A DNA stretch of 64,000 nt from NCBI RefSeq assembly GCF_002086155.1, contig NZ_MVHE01000003.1:186001-250000 (forward strand). Direction: 5' to 3'. Below are positions 10,608 through 19,013 of the stretch, one piece after another. Every line of letters begins with the position of its first letter. Position 1 is the first letter of the stretch. Origin of the DNA: Mycobacterium angelicum (GTDB lineage Bacteria; Actinomycetota; Actinomycetes; Mycobacteriales; Mycobacteriaceae). The notes below the pieces were generated by a model. It made no database searches. It had not been told where the DNA came from and saw only the letters and a list, made by a program, of their open reading frames with translations. A program made the translations under genes and the position numbers.

Positions 10608-10643
10608 ATTGTGCCAGAACTGGGCTCTCGGGCAGAAATCACA
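10608..10643 (-). promoter_or_regulatory. Candidate rpsP promoter, same layout as rplS
   Basis: On the minus strand TGTGAT (overlapping the stop codon of the upstream gene), 24 nt, then CACAAT preceded by TCTGG. Spacing and both boxes match the signal before rplS at 7352-7387. A start of transcription just after CACAAT would leave a leader of about 115 nt before rpsP. Confidence 0.5.
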
Positions 10644-11058
10644 GGACTTTCTGGAACACCTTCGATTCGACCCGTCGCGTCATCCGCCAGCCCTCGGGGG
10701 TGCGCACGAACTCGTCGTCGTACCAAAGCCCGCAGAACAGGATCTGCTCCTTGTCGCCGCCGAGCACCATCGGGTTGAAGCAGATCACCCGTGACGACGC
10801 GGTGTCCCCGTCGACGCGGACCGAGAAGTTGCCCAGCATGTGGGCATACACCGGGAAATTGGGCAGCACCTCCGACAGCCACTTCTTCACTTCGGGATAG
10901 CGGCCGTCGATGCCGCCCAGCGCCCGGTAGTCGATGTAGGCGTCCGGGGTGAACACCTTGTCGAGGTCGTCGAAGCGGCGGTTGTCGATGGCGGTGGAGT
11001 AATCGACCAGCAGCTGCTGGATCTCCAAGCGGTCGGAAACTTCGGCCAAGCTCAGCAT
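10639..11058 (-). CDS. SnoaL/NTF2-like protein (Rv2910c-like)
   Basis: A 139-residue protein with the NTF2-like alpha+beta barrel pattern: an N-terminal helix pair (MLSLAEVSDRLEIQQLLVDY), FDDLDKVFTPDAYIDYRALGG, and closing strands ILFCGLWYDDEFVRTPEGW and RMTRRVESKVF. Members act as isomerases, hydratases or ligand-binding proteins of polyketide and steroid metabolism; no specific role can be read here. The ATG at 11058 matches where conserved protein starts; an upstream in-frame start would add a basic, unconserved stretch. It ends inside the rpsP promoter candidate and is divergent from dacB2. Confidence 0.85.
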   Translation of the reverse strand: MLSLAEVSDRLEIQQLLVDYSTAIDNRRFDDLDKVFTPDAYIDYRALGGIDGRYPEVKKWLSEVLPNFPVYAHMLGNFSVRVDGDTASSRVICFNPMVLGGDKEQILFCGLWYDDEFVRTPEGWRMTRRVESKVFQKVL

Positions 11059-11205
11059 GCACCGATTCAAGCACCGGTGTGATCTCGCCAGATATAACCC
11101 TGGGCGACTCCCATCGGCGAGTCGTGTGCGTGATTTATGTGTCGCGCAGCGGGCGCTCCGGCCCTTCGCCGCCCGTTCGCGGCCCTTCCTGCGGCGCCTG
11201 GAAGT

Positions 11206-11211
11206 TAGACT
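11206..11211 (+). promoter_or_regulatory. Candidate -10 element for leaderless dacB2 transcript
   Basis: TAGACT fits the mycobacterial TANNNT -10 pattern. Its last base is 8 nt before the ATG of dacB2, and no Shine-Dalgarno sequence lies in the intervening CACCCCCC. This geometry predicts a transcript starting at or next to the ATG. Confidence 0.45.
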
Positions 11212-11219
11212 CACCCCCC

Positions 11220-12092
11220 ATGCGAAAGCTCATGGCCGCAGGCGCGGCACTGCTCGCCACCGTTGTTTTCGGTACGGGCACCGCGAGCGCAGACACCGAT
11301 GTACAGCCCGTCGGCTCGGTGCCGATCCCCGACGGCCCCGCGCAGACCTGGATCGTGGCCGACCTCGACAGCGGTCAGGTGCTGGCCGGGCGCGACCAGA
11401 ATGTGGCCCACCCGCCCGCGAGCACCATCAAGGTGTTGCTGGCGCTGGTGGCCCTCGACGAGCTGAACCTCAACTCGACCGTCGTCGCCGACGTCGCCGA
11501 CACGCAGGTCGAATGCAACTGTGTCGGCGTCAAGCCGGGCCGCACCTACACCGCCCGCCAGCTGCTCGACGGTCTGCTGCTGGTCTCGGGCAACGACGCC
11601 GCGAACACGCTGGCGCAGATGCTGGGCGGCCAGGACGCCGCGGTAGCGAAGATGAACGCCAAAGCCGCGGCCCTGGGCGCGCCGAATACCCATGCGGCGA
11701 CGCCGTCCGGGCTGGACGGACCCGGCGGTTCCGGCGCGTCGACGGCGCACGACCTGGCCGTCATCTTCCGCGCGGCCATGGCCAATCCGGTCTTCGCGCA
11801 GATCACCGCCGAACCCTCGGCGATGTTCCCCGGCGATCACGGTGACGAGCCCATCGTCAACCAGGACGAGCTGCTCAGCAGATACCCGGGCGCGATCGGC
11901 GGTAAGACGGGCTTCACCAACGCCGCCCGTAAGACGTTTGTCGGCGCCGCTGCCCGGGGCGGCCGACGGCTGGTCATCGCGATGATGTACGGGCTGGTCA
12001 AAGAAGGCGGACCAACCTATTGGGATCAGGCCGGCAGCCTTTTCGACTGGGGGTTCGCCCTCAACCCGCAGGCCAGCATCGGCTCGCTGTAG
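11220..12092 (+). CDS. dacB2: D-alanyl-D-alanine carboxypeptidase DacB2
   Basis: A 290-residue low-molecular-weight penicillin-binding protein (peptidase S11) that removes the terminal D-Ala from peptidoglycan stem peptides outside the membrane. It has a signal peptide (residues 1-24, MRKLMAAGAALLATVVFG...ASA) and all three active-site motifs: STIK at 68-71, SGN at 123-125 and KTG at 229-231. It lacks a clear C-terminal membrane anchor. The ATG at 11220 was preferred because the signal peptide starts there and the frame upstream codes for nothing recognisable. Its stop codon directly abuts that of the convergent TetR gene. Confidence 0.95.
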   Translation: MRKLMAAGAALLATVVFGTGTASADTDVQPVGSVPIPDGPAQTWIVADLDSGQVLAGRDQNVAHPPASTIKVLLALVALDELNLNSTVVADVADTQVECNCVGVKPGRTYTARQLLDGLLLVSGNDAANTLAQMLGGQDAAVAKMNAKAAALGAPNTHAATPSGLDGPGGSGASTAHDLAVIFRAAMANPVFAQITAEPSAMFPGDHGDEPIVNQDELLSRYPGAIGGKTGFTNAARKTFVGAAARGGRRLVIAMMYGLVKEGGPTYWDQAGSLFDWGFALNPQASIGSL

Positions 12093-12695
12093 TCACTCTC
12101 CCGGCTCTGACAGCGCGGCGGTCAGTAGCGCCGTCAGCACCGGGATGCGTCGCTCCTCGATCTCGGGCTGTGGCAGTACCCCTTCGACCACGGCGGCTCC
12201 GTCGAAGACGTTGGTCAGCAGGGCCACCACGACCGGAAAAATTTCGTCCGGGATACTTTCGGCTCCAGGCAGTGCCCGCGCCGCGTCGAGGATCTTCGCG
12301 GAATACTGGCCTAGCTCGTGTTGCATTGTGTCCCTGAGCTTTTCGTCGGTGCGCGCGGCGATCATCAGCTCGTACAGCACAGCGTTGGTGGGACCGCGGG
12401 TAATGTCGTGCAGGATGGTCAGCCCCGCATCCAGCGCGGGCCGGTCGGCCGGTATCTCGGCGACCCGCTTGGTGAACGTTTCCAGTTGCCGGCGCAGCAC
12501 CTCCGACGCCGTCGCCGCCATGAAATCGCCCATGGTCTCGAAGTGACGGAACAGCGCACCCACCGAGACACCGGCCCGCTTGGTGATCACCGCGGCCGAC
12601 GCCCGGGCGTAACCCATCTCGATGATGGTGTCGATGCACGCCTGGAGCATCCGGCCGACGGTTTCCTCCCGGCGTTGCTGCTGGGTTCTGGCCAT
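12093..12695 (-). CDS. TetR-family regulator (Rv2912c-like)
   Basis: A 200-residue TetR-type repressor. The N-terminal helix-turn-helix is at about residues 30-58 (ASAAVITKRAGVSVGALFRHF), followed by an all-helical ligand and dimer domain. It starts 1 bp after the amidohydrolase stop codon, so the two are co-transcribed and probably co-translated. It is likely to control its own operon; the palindrome AGTGATCACT at 14529-14538 upstream of the amidohydrolase is the best operator candidate in view. The inducer is unknown. Confidence 0.9.
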   Translation of the reverse strand: MARTQQQRREETVGRMLQACIDTIIEMGYARASAAVITKRAGVSVGALFRHFETMGDFMAATASEVLRRQLETFTKRVAEIPADRPALDAGLTILHDITRGPTNAVLYELMIAARTDEKLRDTMQHELGQYSAKILDAARALPGAESIPDEIFPVVVALLTNVFDGAAVVEGVLPQPEIEERRIPVLTALLTAALSEPGE

Positions 12696-12696
12696 G

Positions 12697-14484
12697 TCAG
12701 GCGCTCACGCTCACCGCGGCGCGCTGCGGATCGCCTGCCTTGAGGTACCGACCCGACCGCACGGTCTGCCCGTAGCCGGCCCGGAACTCGCCGTTGCCGA
12801 AGACCACCGTGCCGCCCACGCCGGTCGCCACCACGGTCGCATCGTTGCGGTTGACCATGCGACTCAAGCCGCCGTAGAACGGCACCTCATCCTCGTGGTA
12901 GCCGTCCACCGAGTCATCCAGGAACGCCGGGTCGATCACGACGAAGTCGGCACGGTCACCCTCGCGCAAGGTTCCGGCGTTGAGGCCGAACCATTCGGCC
13001 AGTTCGCCGGTCAACCGATACAGTGCCTGCTCGATCGGCATGAACGGCGCTCCGGCCCGGTAGGCGTCCCGGGCGCGCTTGAGCAGCCGCAGCGGGAAGT
13101 TGTAGAAGGCCATGTTGCGCAGGTGCGCGCCGGCGTCGGAGAAACCCATGTGGATACTCGGCTCGGCGGCGAGCTTGTTGAGTTGCTTGGGCCGGTGGTT
13201 GGCGACGGTGGTCGTCCAGCGCACATTGCGCTCGCCGTTTTCCACCAGGACATCCAGGAATGCATCGAGCGGGTGCAGCCCGCGCTCGTCGGCGATCTTG
13301 CCGAAGCTCTTGCCTATCAACGACTTATCGGGGCATTCGACGATCACCGCGTCGTGGAAGTCCCGGTGCCACAACGACGGCCCGAGTTTGATGCGGTCGA
13401 ACTCCCGCCGGAACTGCCGGCGGTATGCCTCATCGGCAAGTAATTCGTTGCGCTGCAACTGGTCTCGCAGGTGCAGTGCGGCCGTTCCGGCACCGAACTC
13501 CTCGAACACCGGCAGATCGATTCCGTCGGAATACAACTCGAACGGCACGGGCAGATGCTGGAACCGCACGCTGGAGCCCAGCAGCTTGTTGAGCACGCGG
13601 GTCCCGATGCCGAAGGTGTACACCGCCAGCGGCATGGACTTGCCGTCGGCCGATACCAGCAGGCTCATCCGAACTCGCTTGCGCAGCCCGAACATTCGGC
13701 TGCTGGACAGGAAGAACAGCAATCCGGTGTTGGGCTTGTCGACATTGGGTGCGCTTTGCAGAATCCGGCCGCGCTTGCGCAGCACCTTGATCAGCCGGCG
13801 CCGTTCGCGCCAGGTCGCGAACGTCGACGGCAGCGCGCGCGAGCGGAACCGGTCGCCGTCGAGCTTGTCGATCGCCGAGTCCATCCCGGACATGCCGAGC
13901 ACTCCGGCTTCGAGCGCCTCGTCGAGCAGTTCGGCCATCTTCTCCAGCTCGGCCTCGGTGGGCCGAACGGTTTCGTCGGTGGCGCGCTCGAGTCCGAGCA
14001 CCGCGGTGCGCAGGTCCGAATGCCCAAGCAGCGAACTGATATTCGGCCCAAGCGGCAGGGCGTCGATCGCCTCGATGTACTCCGCGGCCGTCGACCAGGT
14101 CTTGTTGCTTTCCAGCGCGCCGAGCACGAATTCCCGCGGGACCGCTTCGACCCTGCTGAACAGATCGGCGGCATCTTCGGCGCCGGCGTACACAGTCGAC
14201 AGCGAGCAGTTACCCAGCAGCACAGTGGTTACGCCGTGCCGCACCGACTCGCGCAGCCCCGGGTCGAGCAGGATCTCGGCGTCGTAGTGCGTGTGCACGT
14301 CGATGAAGCCGGGAGTGATCCACTTGCCCGCGGCGTCGATCACCTCGGGGCAGCCGGTCTCGTCCAGCGGCGTCGCGGACACCGTGGCCACCACGCCATC
14401 GCGAATACCCAGGGTGCGGGTCTGCGGCGCGCTGCCGGTGCCGTCGAACCACAGTCCGTCGCGAATGATCACGTCGTAAGTCAC
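12697..14484 (-). CDS. Amidohydrolase, N-acyl-D-amino-acid deacylase type
   Basis: A 595-residue metal-dependent amidohydrolase of the D-aminoacylase group (M. tuberculosis Rv2913c). The protein opens with the small beta-domain (YDVIIRDGLWFDGTG), then the metal-binding DVHTHYD motif (His64, His66), and ends with the beta-sandwich (DRADFVVIDPAFLDDS, NDATVVATGVGGTVVFGNGEF). HMGFSDAGAHLRNMAF holds the conserved late Asp and His. The likely reaction is hydrolysis of an N-acyl or cyclic amide bond; the substrate is unknown. It is the first gene of a two-gene operon with the TetR regulator and has a good GGAGG site before the start. Confidence 0.88.
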   Translation of the reverse strand: MTYDVIIRDGLWFDGTGSAPQTRTLGIRDGVVATVSATPLDETGCPEVIDAAGKWITPGFIDVHTHYDAEILLDPGLRESVRHGVTTVLLGNCSLSTVYAGAEDAADLFSRVEAVPREFVLGALESNKTWSTAAEYIEAIDALPLGPNISSLLGHSDLRTAVLGLERATDETVRPTEAELEKMAELLDEALEAGVLGMSGMDSAIDKLDGDRFRSRALPSTFATWRERRRLIKVLRKRGRILQSAPNVDKPNTGLLFFLSSSRMFGLRKRVRMSLLVSADGKSMPLAVYTFGIGTRVLNKLLGSSVRFQHLPVPFELYSDGIDLPVFEEFGAGTAALHLRDQLQRNELLADEAYRRQFRREFDRIKLGPSLWHRDFHDAVIVECPDKSLIGKSFGKIADERGLHPLDAFLDVLVENGERNVRWTTTVANHRPKQLNKLAAEPSIHMGFSDAGAHLRNMAFYNFPLRLLKRARDAYRAGAPFMPIEQALYRLTGELAEWFGLNAGTLREGDRADFVVIDPAFLDDSVDGYHEDEVPFYGGLSRMVNRNDATVVATGVGGTVVFGNGEFRAGYGQTVRSGRYLKAGDPQRAAVSVSA

Positions 14485-14528
14485 GTTTCCTCCAGGGTCG
14501 TCGCGTTGCTCACGAAGCTAACATAGAT

Positions 14529-14538
14529 AGTGATCACT
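14529..14538. promoter_or_regulatory. Palindrome AGTGATCACT, candidate TetR operator
   Basis: A perfect 10-bp palindrome about 45 bp upstream of the amidohydrolase start. On the minus strand it is followed by CTATCTATGTTAGC, an AT-rich stretch that could hold the -10 element. The position upstream of an operon ending in a TetR gene fits autoregulation. The half-site is shorter than most TetR operators, hence moderate confidence. Confidence 0.4.
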
Positions 14539-14558
14539 CGCAATCTTTCCTGGCTGGG

Positions 14559-16292
14559 TCAGCGGCCAGGCCCCGTCGGTACGGTGGTCGATGGCGTTGT
14601 CGGTGGCGTTTGGGACGTTGGCGTCGAGGGAGGCGACGGGACCGTGGCCGGGTCCGGCACCGTCACGGCCGGCGGTACATCGCCGCTGCGGCTGGCAACG
14701 GCGGGGATCCGGATGACCGCAGCCTGCTGTCCGCATTCGTTGCTGCGCACGGTGACGACCATTTCGCCGACGAGGTCGCCCTGAGGTTGTGGTCGCAGCG
14801 ACAGCACCTGCATCGTGTCCTGGGTGCTTGCCGAACCGTTCGCCCCGACGCAGGGGAACTGCACGTCTTCCGGCCGCGACTTCCACTGACCGCCGCCGAA
14901 CTCCAGGATCAGCGGCCGCACGCCCTCCTTGGCCTGCGTGTGGGTGTTGTCATCGAGCATCGTCGCCGCGGCAAGGCAGGCCGACGGGGTGCACGCAGAG
15001 CGGATTGCCCACCACGTGTTCACGTCGGGCGGTTGCGGGGCGGGGGTGAAATCGTATGTCTGCTTTGAGCGTTCGATCTCGACTTGGTAGGTGCCGTCGA
15101 GAGGTACCGGGGCTGCAGCCGGGTCGCTGGACGGCGGCGCGGCGGAGACCGGTGGTGCACTTGTCGGCGGGCTGGCGGCCTGGGTGGCAGTCGTGCTTGT
15201 CTTCCGTCCGATCACGATGCCGACCGCAAGCAGGCCGGCGAGCAGCAGCACCGCCGCGGCCCCAGCCAGGATCCGGCGCGGTCTGCGCCTCGTCGGCGTA
15301 TTGCCGGCGGTCGTGGAGAAAGCGTCCAGCCGCCGCGCCAAGGCTGCGGCCGCCGACCGCAGAAATGTTCCGCGCGGTCGCGCTTGGGGTGCCGGCGCGG
15401 TTTGCGGTTCGGCGGTGTCTGGCCACTCGGACGGGGGTTCATAGGCGGGGTAATCGACGACATAGGCGGGTGCGGGGTTGACGACCACTGCCGCCGTTGC
15501 AAAGGCTGCGGGGCCGCGGTCTGCGACGCCGGCCAGCTCGGTGAGCGCCGCGGCGAACTCCCGGCAGCTGCCGAAGCGGTCGGCCGGTTGCGTGGCGAGC
15601 GCCCTGGACAGCGCAGCGTCCAGGCGGGCCAGGTCCGGGCGCAGGACGGCGAGCGTGGGTGGCGTCGGCGGACTCACCGGCGGCGCCCCGGTGAGCAGGT
15701 GCATCGCGGTGGCGGCGAGCGCATACTGGTCGGCACGTTCGTCGCCCTGGCCCCCGAGCGACAGTTCCGGCGCGGGATAGGCGACGCCACGAGCACCGCT
15801 GAGCGCTATCCCGAAGTCTGTCAACAGGATTCGTGGCTCACCAGCTCCATAATTGGTCAGCAGTATGCTGGCGGGTTTGACGTCGCGATGCACTACCCCG
15901 CGCTGGTGCGCGTAGTCGAGAGCGGCGGCGACGGCCGAGATGATGGCGAGCACCTCGCCGACGGGCAACACCGAGGGGAATCGATTGGCCATCTCTTGGA
16001 CGGCATCCACGCCATCGATGTAGTCCATCGCGAGCCAAAGCTGTCCTTCGAACTCGCCGCGCTCGTGCACCTCCACGATGTTGGGGTGATAGAGGTTCGC
16101 GGCCCGCTGGGTCTCAGCGTGGAACCGCTGACGGAATTCGCCGTCGGACGACATGCTCAATGGAAGGACCTTCAGCGACTGCCATCCCGGCGCTGACGGC
16201 CGCTGCACCAGGTAGAGCTCGCCCGTCGCCGAAGAACCCAGCATCCGCACAACGGTGTAACCGGCGAAGATTGCGCCGTTGGCCAACGCCAT
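14559..16292 (-). CDS. pknI: Ser/Thr protein kinase PknI
   Basis: A 577-residue membrane kinase. An N-terminal kinase domain (about 1-255), a Pro/Ala-rich juxtamembrane linker, one transmembrane helix (IL-AGAAAVLLLAGLLAVGIVIG, about 342-362) and an extracytoplasmic domain of about 200 residues with several Cys (CTPSACLAAA, FPCVGANG, SNECGQQ). Kinase landmarks: Lys41 in QSLKVL, HRDVKP at 135-140 and DFG at 159-161. Odd points: the metal-ligand Asn after HRDVKPA is Ser142; the glycine loop is LGSSATG, with one Gly replaced by Ser; and the segment from DFG to APE is very short and has no Thr. These suggest weak or unusually regulated activity. It lies 41 bp downstream of the second amidohydrolase gene. 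Confidence 0.92.
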   Translation of the reverse strand: MALANGAIFAGYTVVRMLGSSATGELYLVQRPSAPGWQSLKVLPLSMSSDGEFRQRFHAETQRAANLYHPNIVEVHERGEFEGQLWLAMDYIDGVDAVQEMANRFPSVLPVGEVLAIISAVAAALDYAHQRGVVHRDVKPASILLTNYGAGEPRILLTDFGIALSGARGVAYPAPELSLGGQGDERADQYALAATAMHLLTGAPPVSPPTPPTLAVLRPDLARLDAALSRALATQPADRFGSCREFAAALTELAGVADRGPAAFATAAVVVNPAPAYVVDYPAYEPPSEWPDTAEPQTAPAPQARPRGTFLRSAAAALARRLDAFSTTAGNTPTRRRPRRILAGAAAVLLLAGLLAVGIVIGRKTSTTATQAASPPTSAPPVSAAPPSSDPAAAPVPLDGTYQVEIERSKQTYDFTPAPQPPDVNTWWAIRSACTPSACLAAATMLDDNTHTQAKEGVRPLILEFGGGQWKSRPEDVQFPCVGANGSASTQDTMQVLSLRPQPQGDLVGEMVVTVRSNECGQQAAVIRIPAVASRSGDVPPAVTVPDPATVPSPPSTPTSQTPPTTPSTTVPTGPGR

Positions 16293-16333
16293 GCGGCGAT
16301 ACTAACCACGTTTCGAGCGCCGCGCTTGGGGGG

Positions 16334-17413
16334 CTAACGCCCGGGGCGAAACACCCTGCCGCGCAGGATCACCAGATCGGGCCGGTTCAGCACAGCGGGT
16401 CCCTGCCGCGGATCCTGCGAGTAGCACAGTAAGTCCGCCGATGCCCCGTGACCGAGCGCCGGCCGGCCGAGCCAGTTCCTGGCGTCCCAGCAGGCCGCTC
16501 CCAGCGCGTCGGTGGCGCTCATTCCGATGCCCTTGAGCGCCTCGACCTCGTCGGCGATGCGCCCGTGTTTGATCATGGTGCCGGCGTCGGTGCCCGCGTA
16601 CACGGCAATGCCGGCCTCGCGCGCCGCGGCCACCCGCTGATAGCCACGGTCATAGAGGTGACGCATGTGCGCGGCATACGTCGGGTAGCGCTCGGCAGAG
16701 TCGGCGATGCCCGGGAAGTTCTCGAGGTTGATCAGGGTGGGCACCAACGCGGTGCCGTGTTCGAGCATCAGAGCGATGGTGTCGTCGGTGAGGCCGGTGC
16801 CGTGCTCGATGCAGTCGATGCCCGCGCGGATCAGACCGGGCAGCGCGTCCTCGGCGAAGACGTGCGCGGTAACCCGAGCGCCGTTGGCGTGCGCGGCGCC
16901 GATCGCGGCCGTGAGGACGTCGTCGGACCACAGCGGCGCCAGGTCGCCGATCGAGCGGTCGATCCAGTCACCGACCAGCTTGACCCAGCCGTCTGAACGG
17001 CGCGCCTGCTCGGCGACGGCGGCGGGCAGCTGGGTTTCGTCGTCGAGTTCTTCCGCGAAGTTGGGGATGTAGCGCTTGGGCCTGGCCAGATGCCGCCCAG
17101 CGCGGATGATGCGCGGCAGCTCGTCGTGGTCGTCGAGGCTGCGGGTGTCGGTCGGTGAGCCGCAGTCACGCAGCAGCAGCGTGCCGGCGTCGCGCTCGGT
17201 CTCGGCCTGGGCGATCGCTTCGTCGAGTTCGATGGCGCCGTGCTGGCCGAGCCCGACATGGCAGTGGGCGTCCACCAGCCCGGGCATGATCCAGCCCTGC
17301 CGAAAGACATTTTCGGCGCCGGCCACCGGCTCGGTGCTGACGCGGCCGTCGACGATCCACAGATCGACGTCGGTTTCGTCGGGCAGCCTTGATCCGTGTA
17401 CGTGCAGGCGCAC
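16334..17413 (-). CDS. Amidohydrolase family protein (Rv2915c-like)
   Basis: A 359-residue amidohydrolase with the TIM-barrel metal site: GLVDAHCHVGLG (His50, His52), SDGWVKLVGDW with the probable carbamylated-Lys position, RVTAHVFAEDA, CIEHGTGL, and YAGTDAGTMIKHG with the catalytic Asp. The C-terminus returns to the beta-domain (GASADLLCYSQDP, PDLVILRGRVFRPGR). It resembles the imidazolonepropionase/prolidase-like branch, but the substrate is not known. It begins 7 bp after the stop of ffh and is likely co-transcribed with it. Confidence 0.88.
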   Translation of the reverse strand: MRLHVHGSRLPDETDVDLWIVDGRVSTEPVAGAENVFRQGWIMPGLVDAHCHVGLGQHGAIELDEAIAQAETERDAGTLLLRDCGSPTDTRSLDDHDELPRIIRAGRHLARPKRYIPNFAEELDDETQLPAAVAEQARRSDGWVKLVGDWIDRSIGDLAPLWSDDVLTAAIGAAHANGARVTAHVFAEDALPGLIRAGIDCIEHGTGLTDDTIALMLEHGTALVPTLINLENFPGIADSAERYPTYAAHMRHLYDRGYQRVAAAREAGIAVYAGTDAGTMIKHGRIADEVEALKGIGMSATDALGAACWDARNWLGRPALGHGASADLLCYSQDPRQGPAVLNRPDLVILRGRVFRPGR

Positions 17414-17420
17414 GGCGGGG

Positions 17421-19007
17421 CTAATTTCTGCCTGGGTTGCCCGGGAATTTCAGCTTGGACAGGTCGAAGTCGGCCAGCCCCGGCGGCAGCTCGTTGAGGC
17501 CTTCGGGCATCTGGGACAGATCGGGGAACCCGGCAGGCATGCCCGGCACTCCGGCCATGCCGGGCCCGAACGGGCTCTTGACCTTGGGTGGCGTGGGGCC
17601 GCGTCCGGTCTTCTTGCCCTTCTTGCCCTTGGCACCCTTGGCTTTTCGAGTGGCGGATTTGCGGCCCATGCCGGGGATGCCCATGCCGCCGAGCATCGAC
17701 GACATCATCTTGCGGGCTTCGAAGAATCGGTCGACGAGCTGGTTGACCTCCGACACGCTGACACCGGAGCCGTTGGCGATGCGCAGCCGACGTGAGGCGT
17801 TGATGATCTTGGGATCGGCGCGCTCCTGCGGCGTCATGCCGCGGATGATGGCCTGCACCCGGTCGAGCTGCTTGTCGTCGATTTCGGCGAGGGCGTCCTT
17901 CATCTGGCCGGCTCCGGGCAGCATGCCCAGCAGGTTGCCGATCGGGCCCATCTTGCGCACCGCGAGCATCTGCTCGAGGAAATCCTCCAGGGTCAGCTCG
18001 CCGGCCCCGATCTTGAGGGCGGCTTCCTCGGCCTGCTGAGCGTCGAAGACCTGCTCAGCCTGCTCGATCAGGCTGAGCACATCGCCCATGCCCAGGATGC
18101 GGCTGGCCATGCGGTCGGGGTGGAATACGTCGAAGTCCTCCAGCTTTTCGCCGGTGGAGGCGAAAAGAATGGGGACACCGGTGACCTCGCGGACCGACAA
18201 CGCGGCACCGCCGCGGGCGTCGCCGTCGAGTTTGGTCAGCACCACACCGGTGAATCCGACGCCCTCGCCGAAGGCTTGCGCGGTGGCGACGGCATCCTGG
18301 CCGATCATCGCGTCCAGGACGAAGATCGTTTCGTCGGGCTCGACGGCGTCCCGGATGGCCGCGGCCTGAGCCATCAGCTCCTCGTCGATGCCCAGCCGGC
18401 CCGCGGTGTCGACGATGACCACGTCGAAGTGCTTGGCCCTGGCCTCGGCCAGTCCGGCCGCCGCGACGGCGACCGGGTCGCCGGGCGGCCCGGTGTCCGG
18501 GCCAGAAGGTGGAGTGCCGGGATGCGGCGCGAACACCGGAACCCCGGCCCGCTGCCCGACGACCTGCAGCTGGTTGACCGCTGCCGGGCGCTGCAGGTCA
18601 CAGGCCACCAGCATCGGCGTGTGCCCCTGATTGCGCAGCCGCGCGGCCAGCTTGCCGGCCAGCGTCGTCTTACCCGAACCCTGCAGGCCGGCCAGCATCA
18701 CCACGGTCGGCGGCGTCTTGGCGAACACCAGCTCACGGGTTTGGCCGCCGAGGATGCCGATCAGTTCTTCGTTGACGATCTTGACGACTTGTTGGGCCGG
18801 GTTGAGAGCCCCGGACACCTCGGCGCCCCGGGCGCGTTCCTTGATGCGGTGCACAAACGCGCGGACCACCGGTAGCGAAACGTCGGCTTCCAGCAGCGCC
18901 AGCCGGATTTCGCGGGTGGTGGCATCGATATCGGCGTCGGTCAGGCGGCCCTTGCCGCGCAGCCCCTGAAGGGCACCGGTCAAGCGGTCGGACAGCGATT
19001 CAAACAC
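17421..19007 (-). CDS. ffh: Signal recognition particle protein Ffh
   Basis: A 528-residue SRP54 GTPase that binds 4.5S RNA and nascent signal sequences and delivers ribosomes to FtsY. It has the N domain (1-95), the G domain with GLQGSGKTT at about 108-116, DTAGR and TKLDGDARGG, and the M domain with QMLAVRKMGPIGNLLGMLPG and RRLRIANGSGVSVSEV. An insertion rich in Pro and Gly (HPGTPPSGPDTGPPGD) lies inside the G domain. The C-terminal tail is basic, then Pro/Gly/Met-rich. The start is GTG at 19007. No ribosome-binding site precedes it; TAGGCT lies 7 nt upstream, which suggests a leaderless transcript. A 56-bp tandem repeat abuts the start. Confidence 0.96.
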   Translation of the reverse strand: MFESLSDRLTGALQGLRGKGRLTDADIDATTREIRLALLEADVSLPVVRAFVHRIKERARGAEVSGALNPAQQVVKIVNEELIGILGGQTRELVFAKTPPTVVMLAGLQGSGKTTLAGKLAARLRNQGHTPMLVACDLQRPAAVNQLQVVGQRAGVPVFAPHPGTPPSGPDTGPPGDPVAVAAAGLAEARAKHFDVVIVDTAGRLGIDEELMAQAAAIRDAVEPDETIFVLDAMIGQDAVATAQAFGEGVGFTGVVLTKLDGDARGGAALSVREVTGVPILFASTGEKLEDFDVFHPDRMASRILGMGDVLSLIEQAEQVFDAQQAEEAALKIGAGELTLEDFLEQMLAVRKMGPIGNLLGMLPGAGQMKDALAEIDDKQLDRVQAIIRGMTPQERADPKIINASRRLRIANGSGVSVSEVNQLVDRFFEARKMMSSMLGGMGIPGMGRKSATRKAKGAKGKKGKKTGRGPTPPKVKSPFGPGMAGVPGMPAGFPDLSQMPEGLNELPPGLADFDLSKLKFPGNPGRN

Positions 19008-19013
19008 GCCCGC

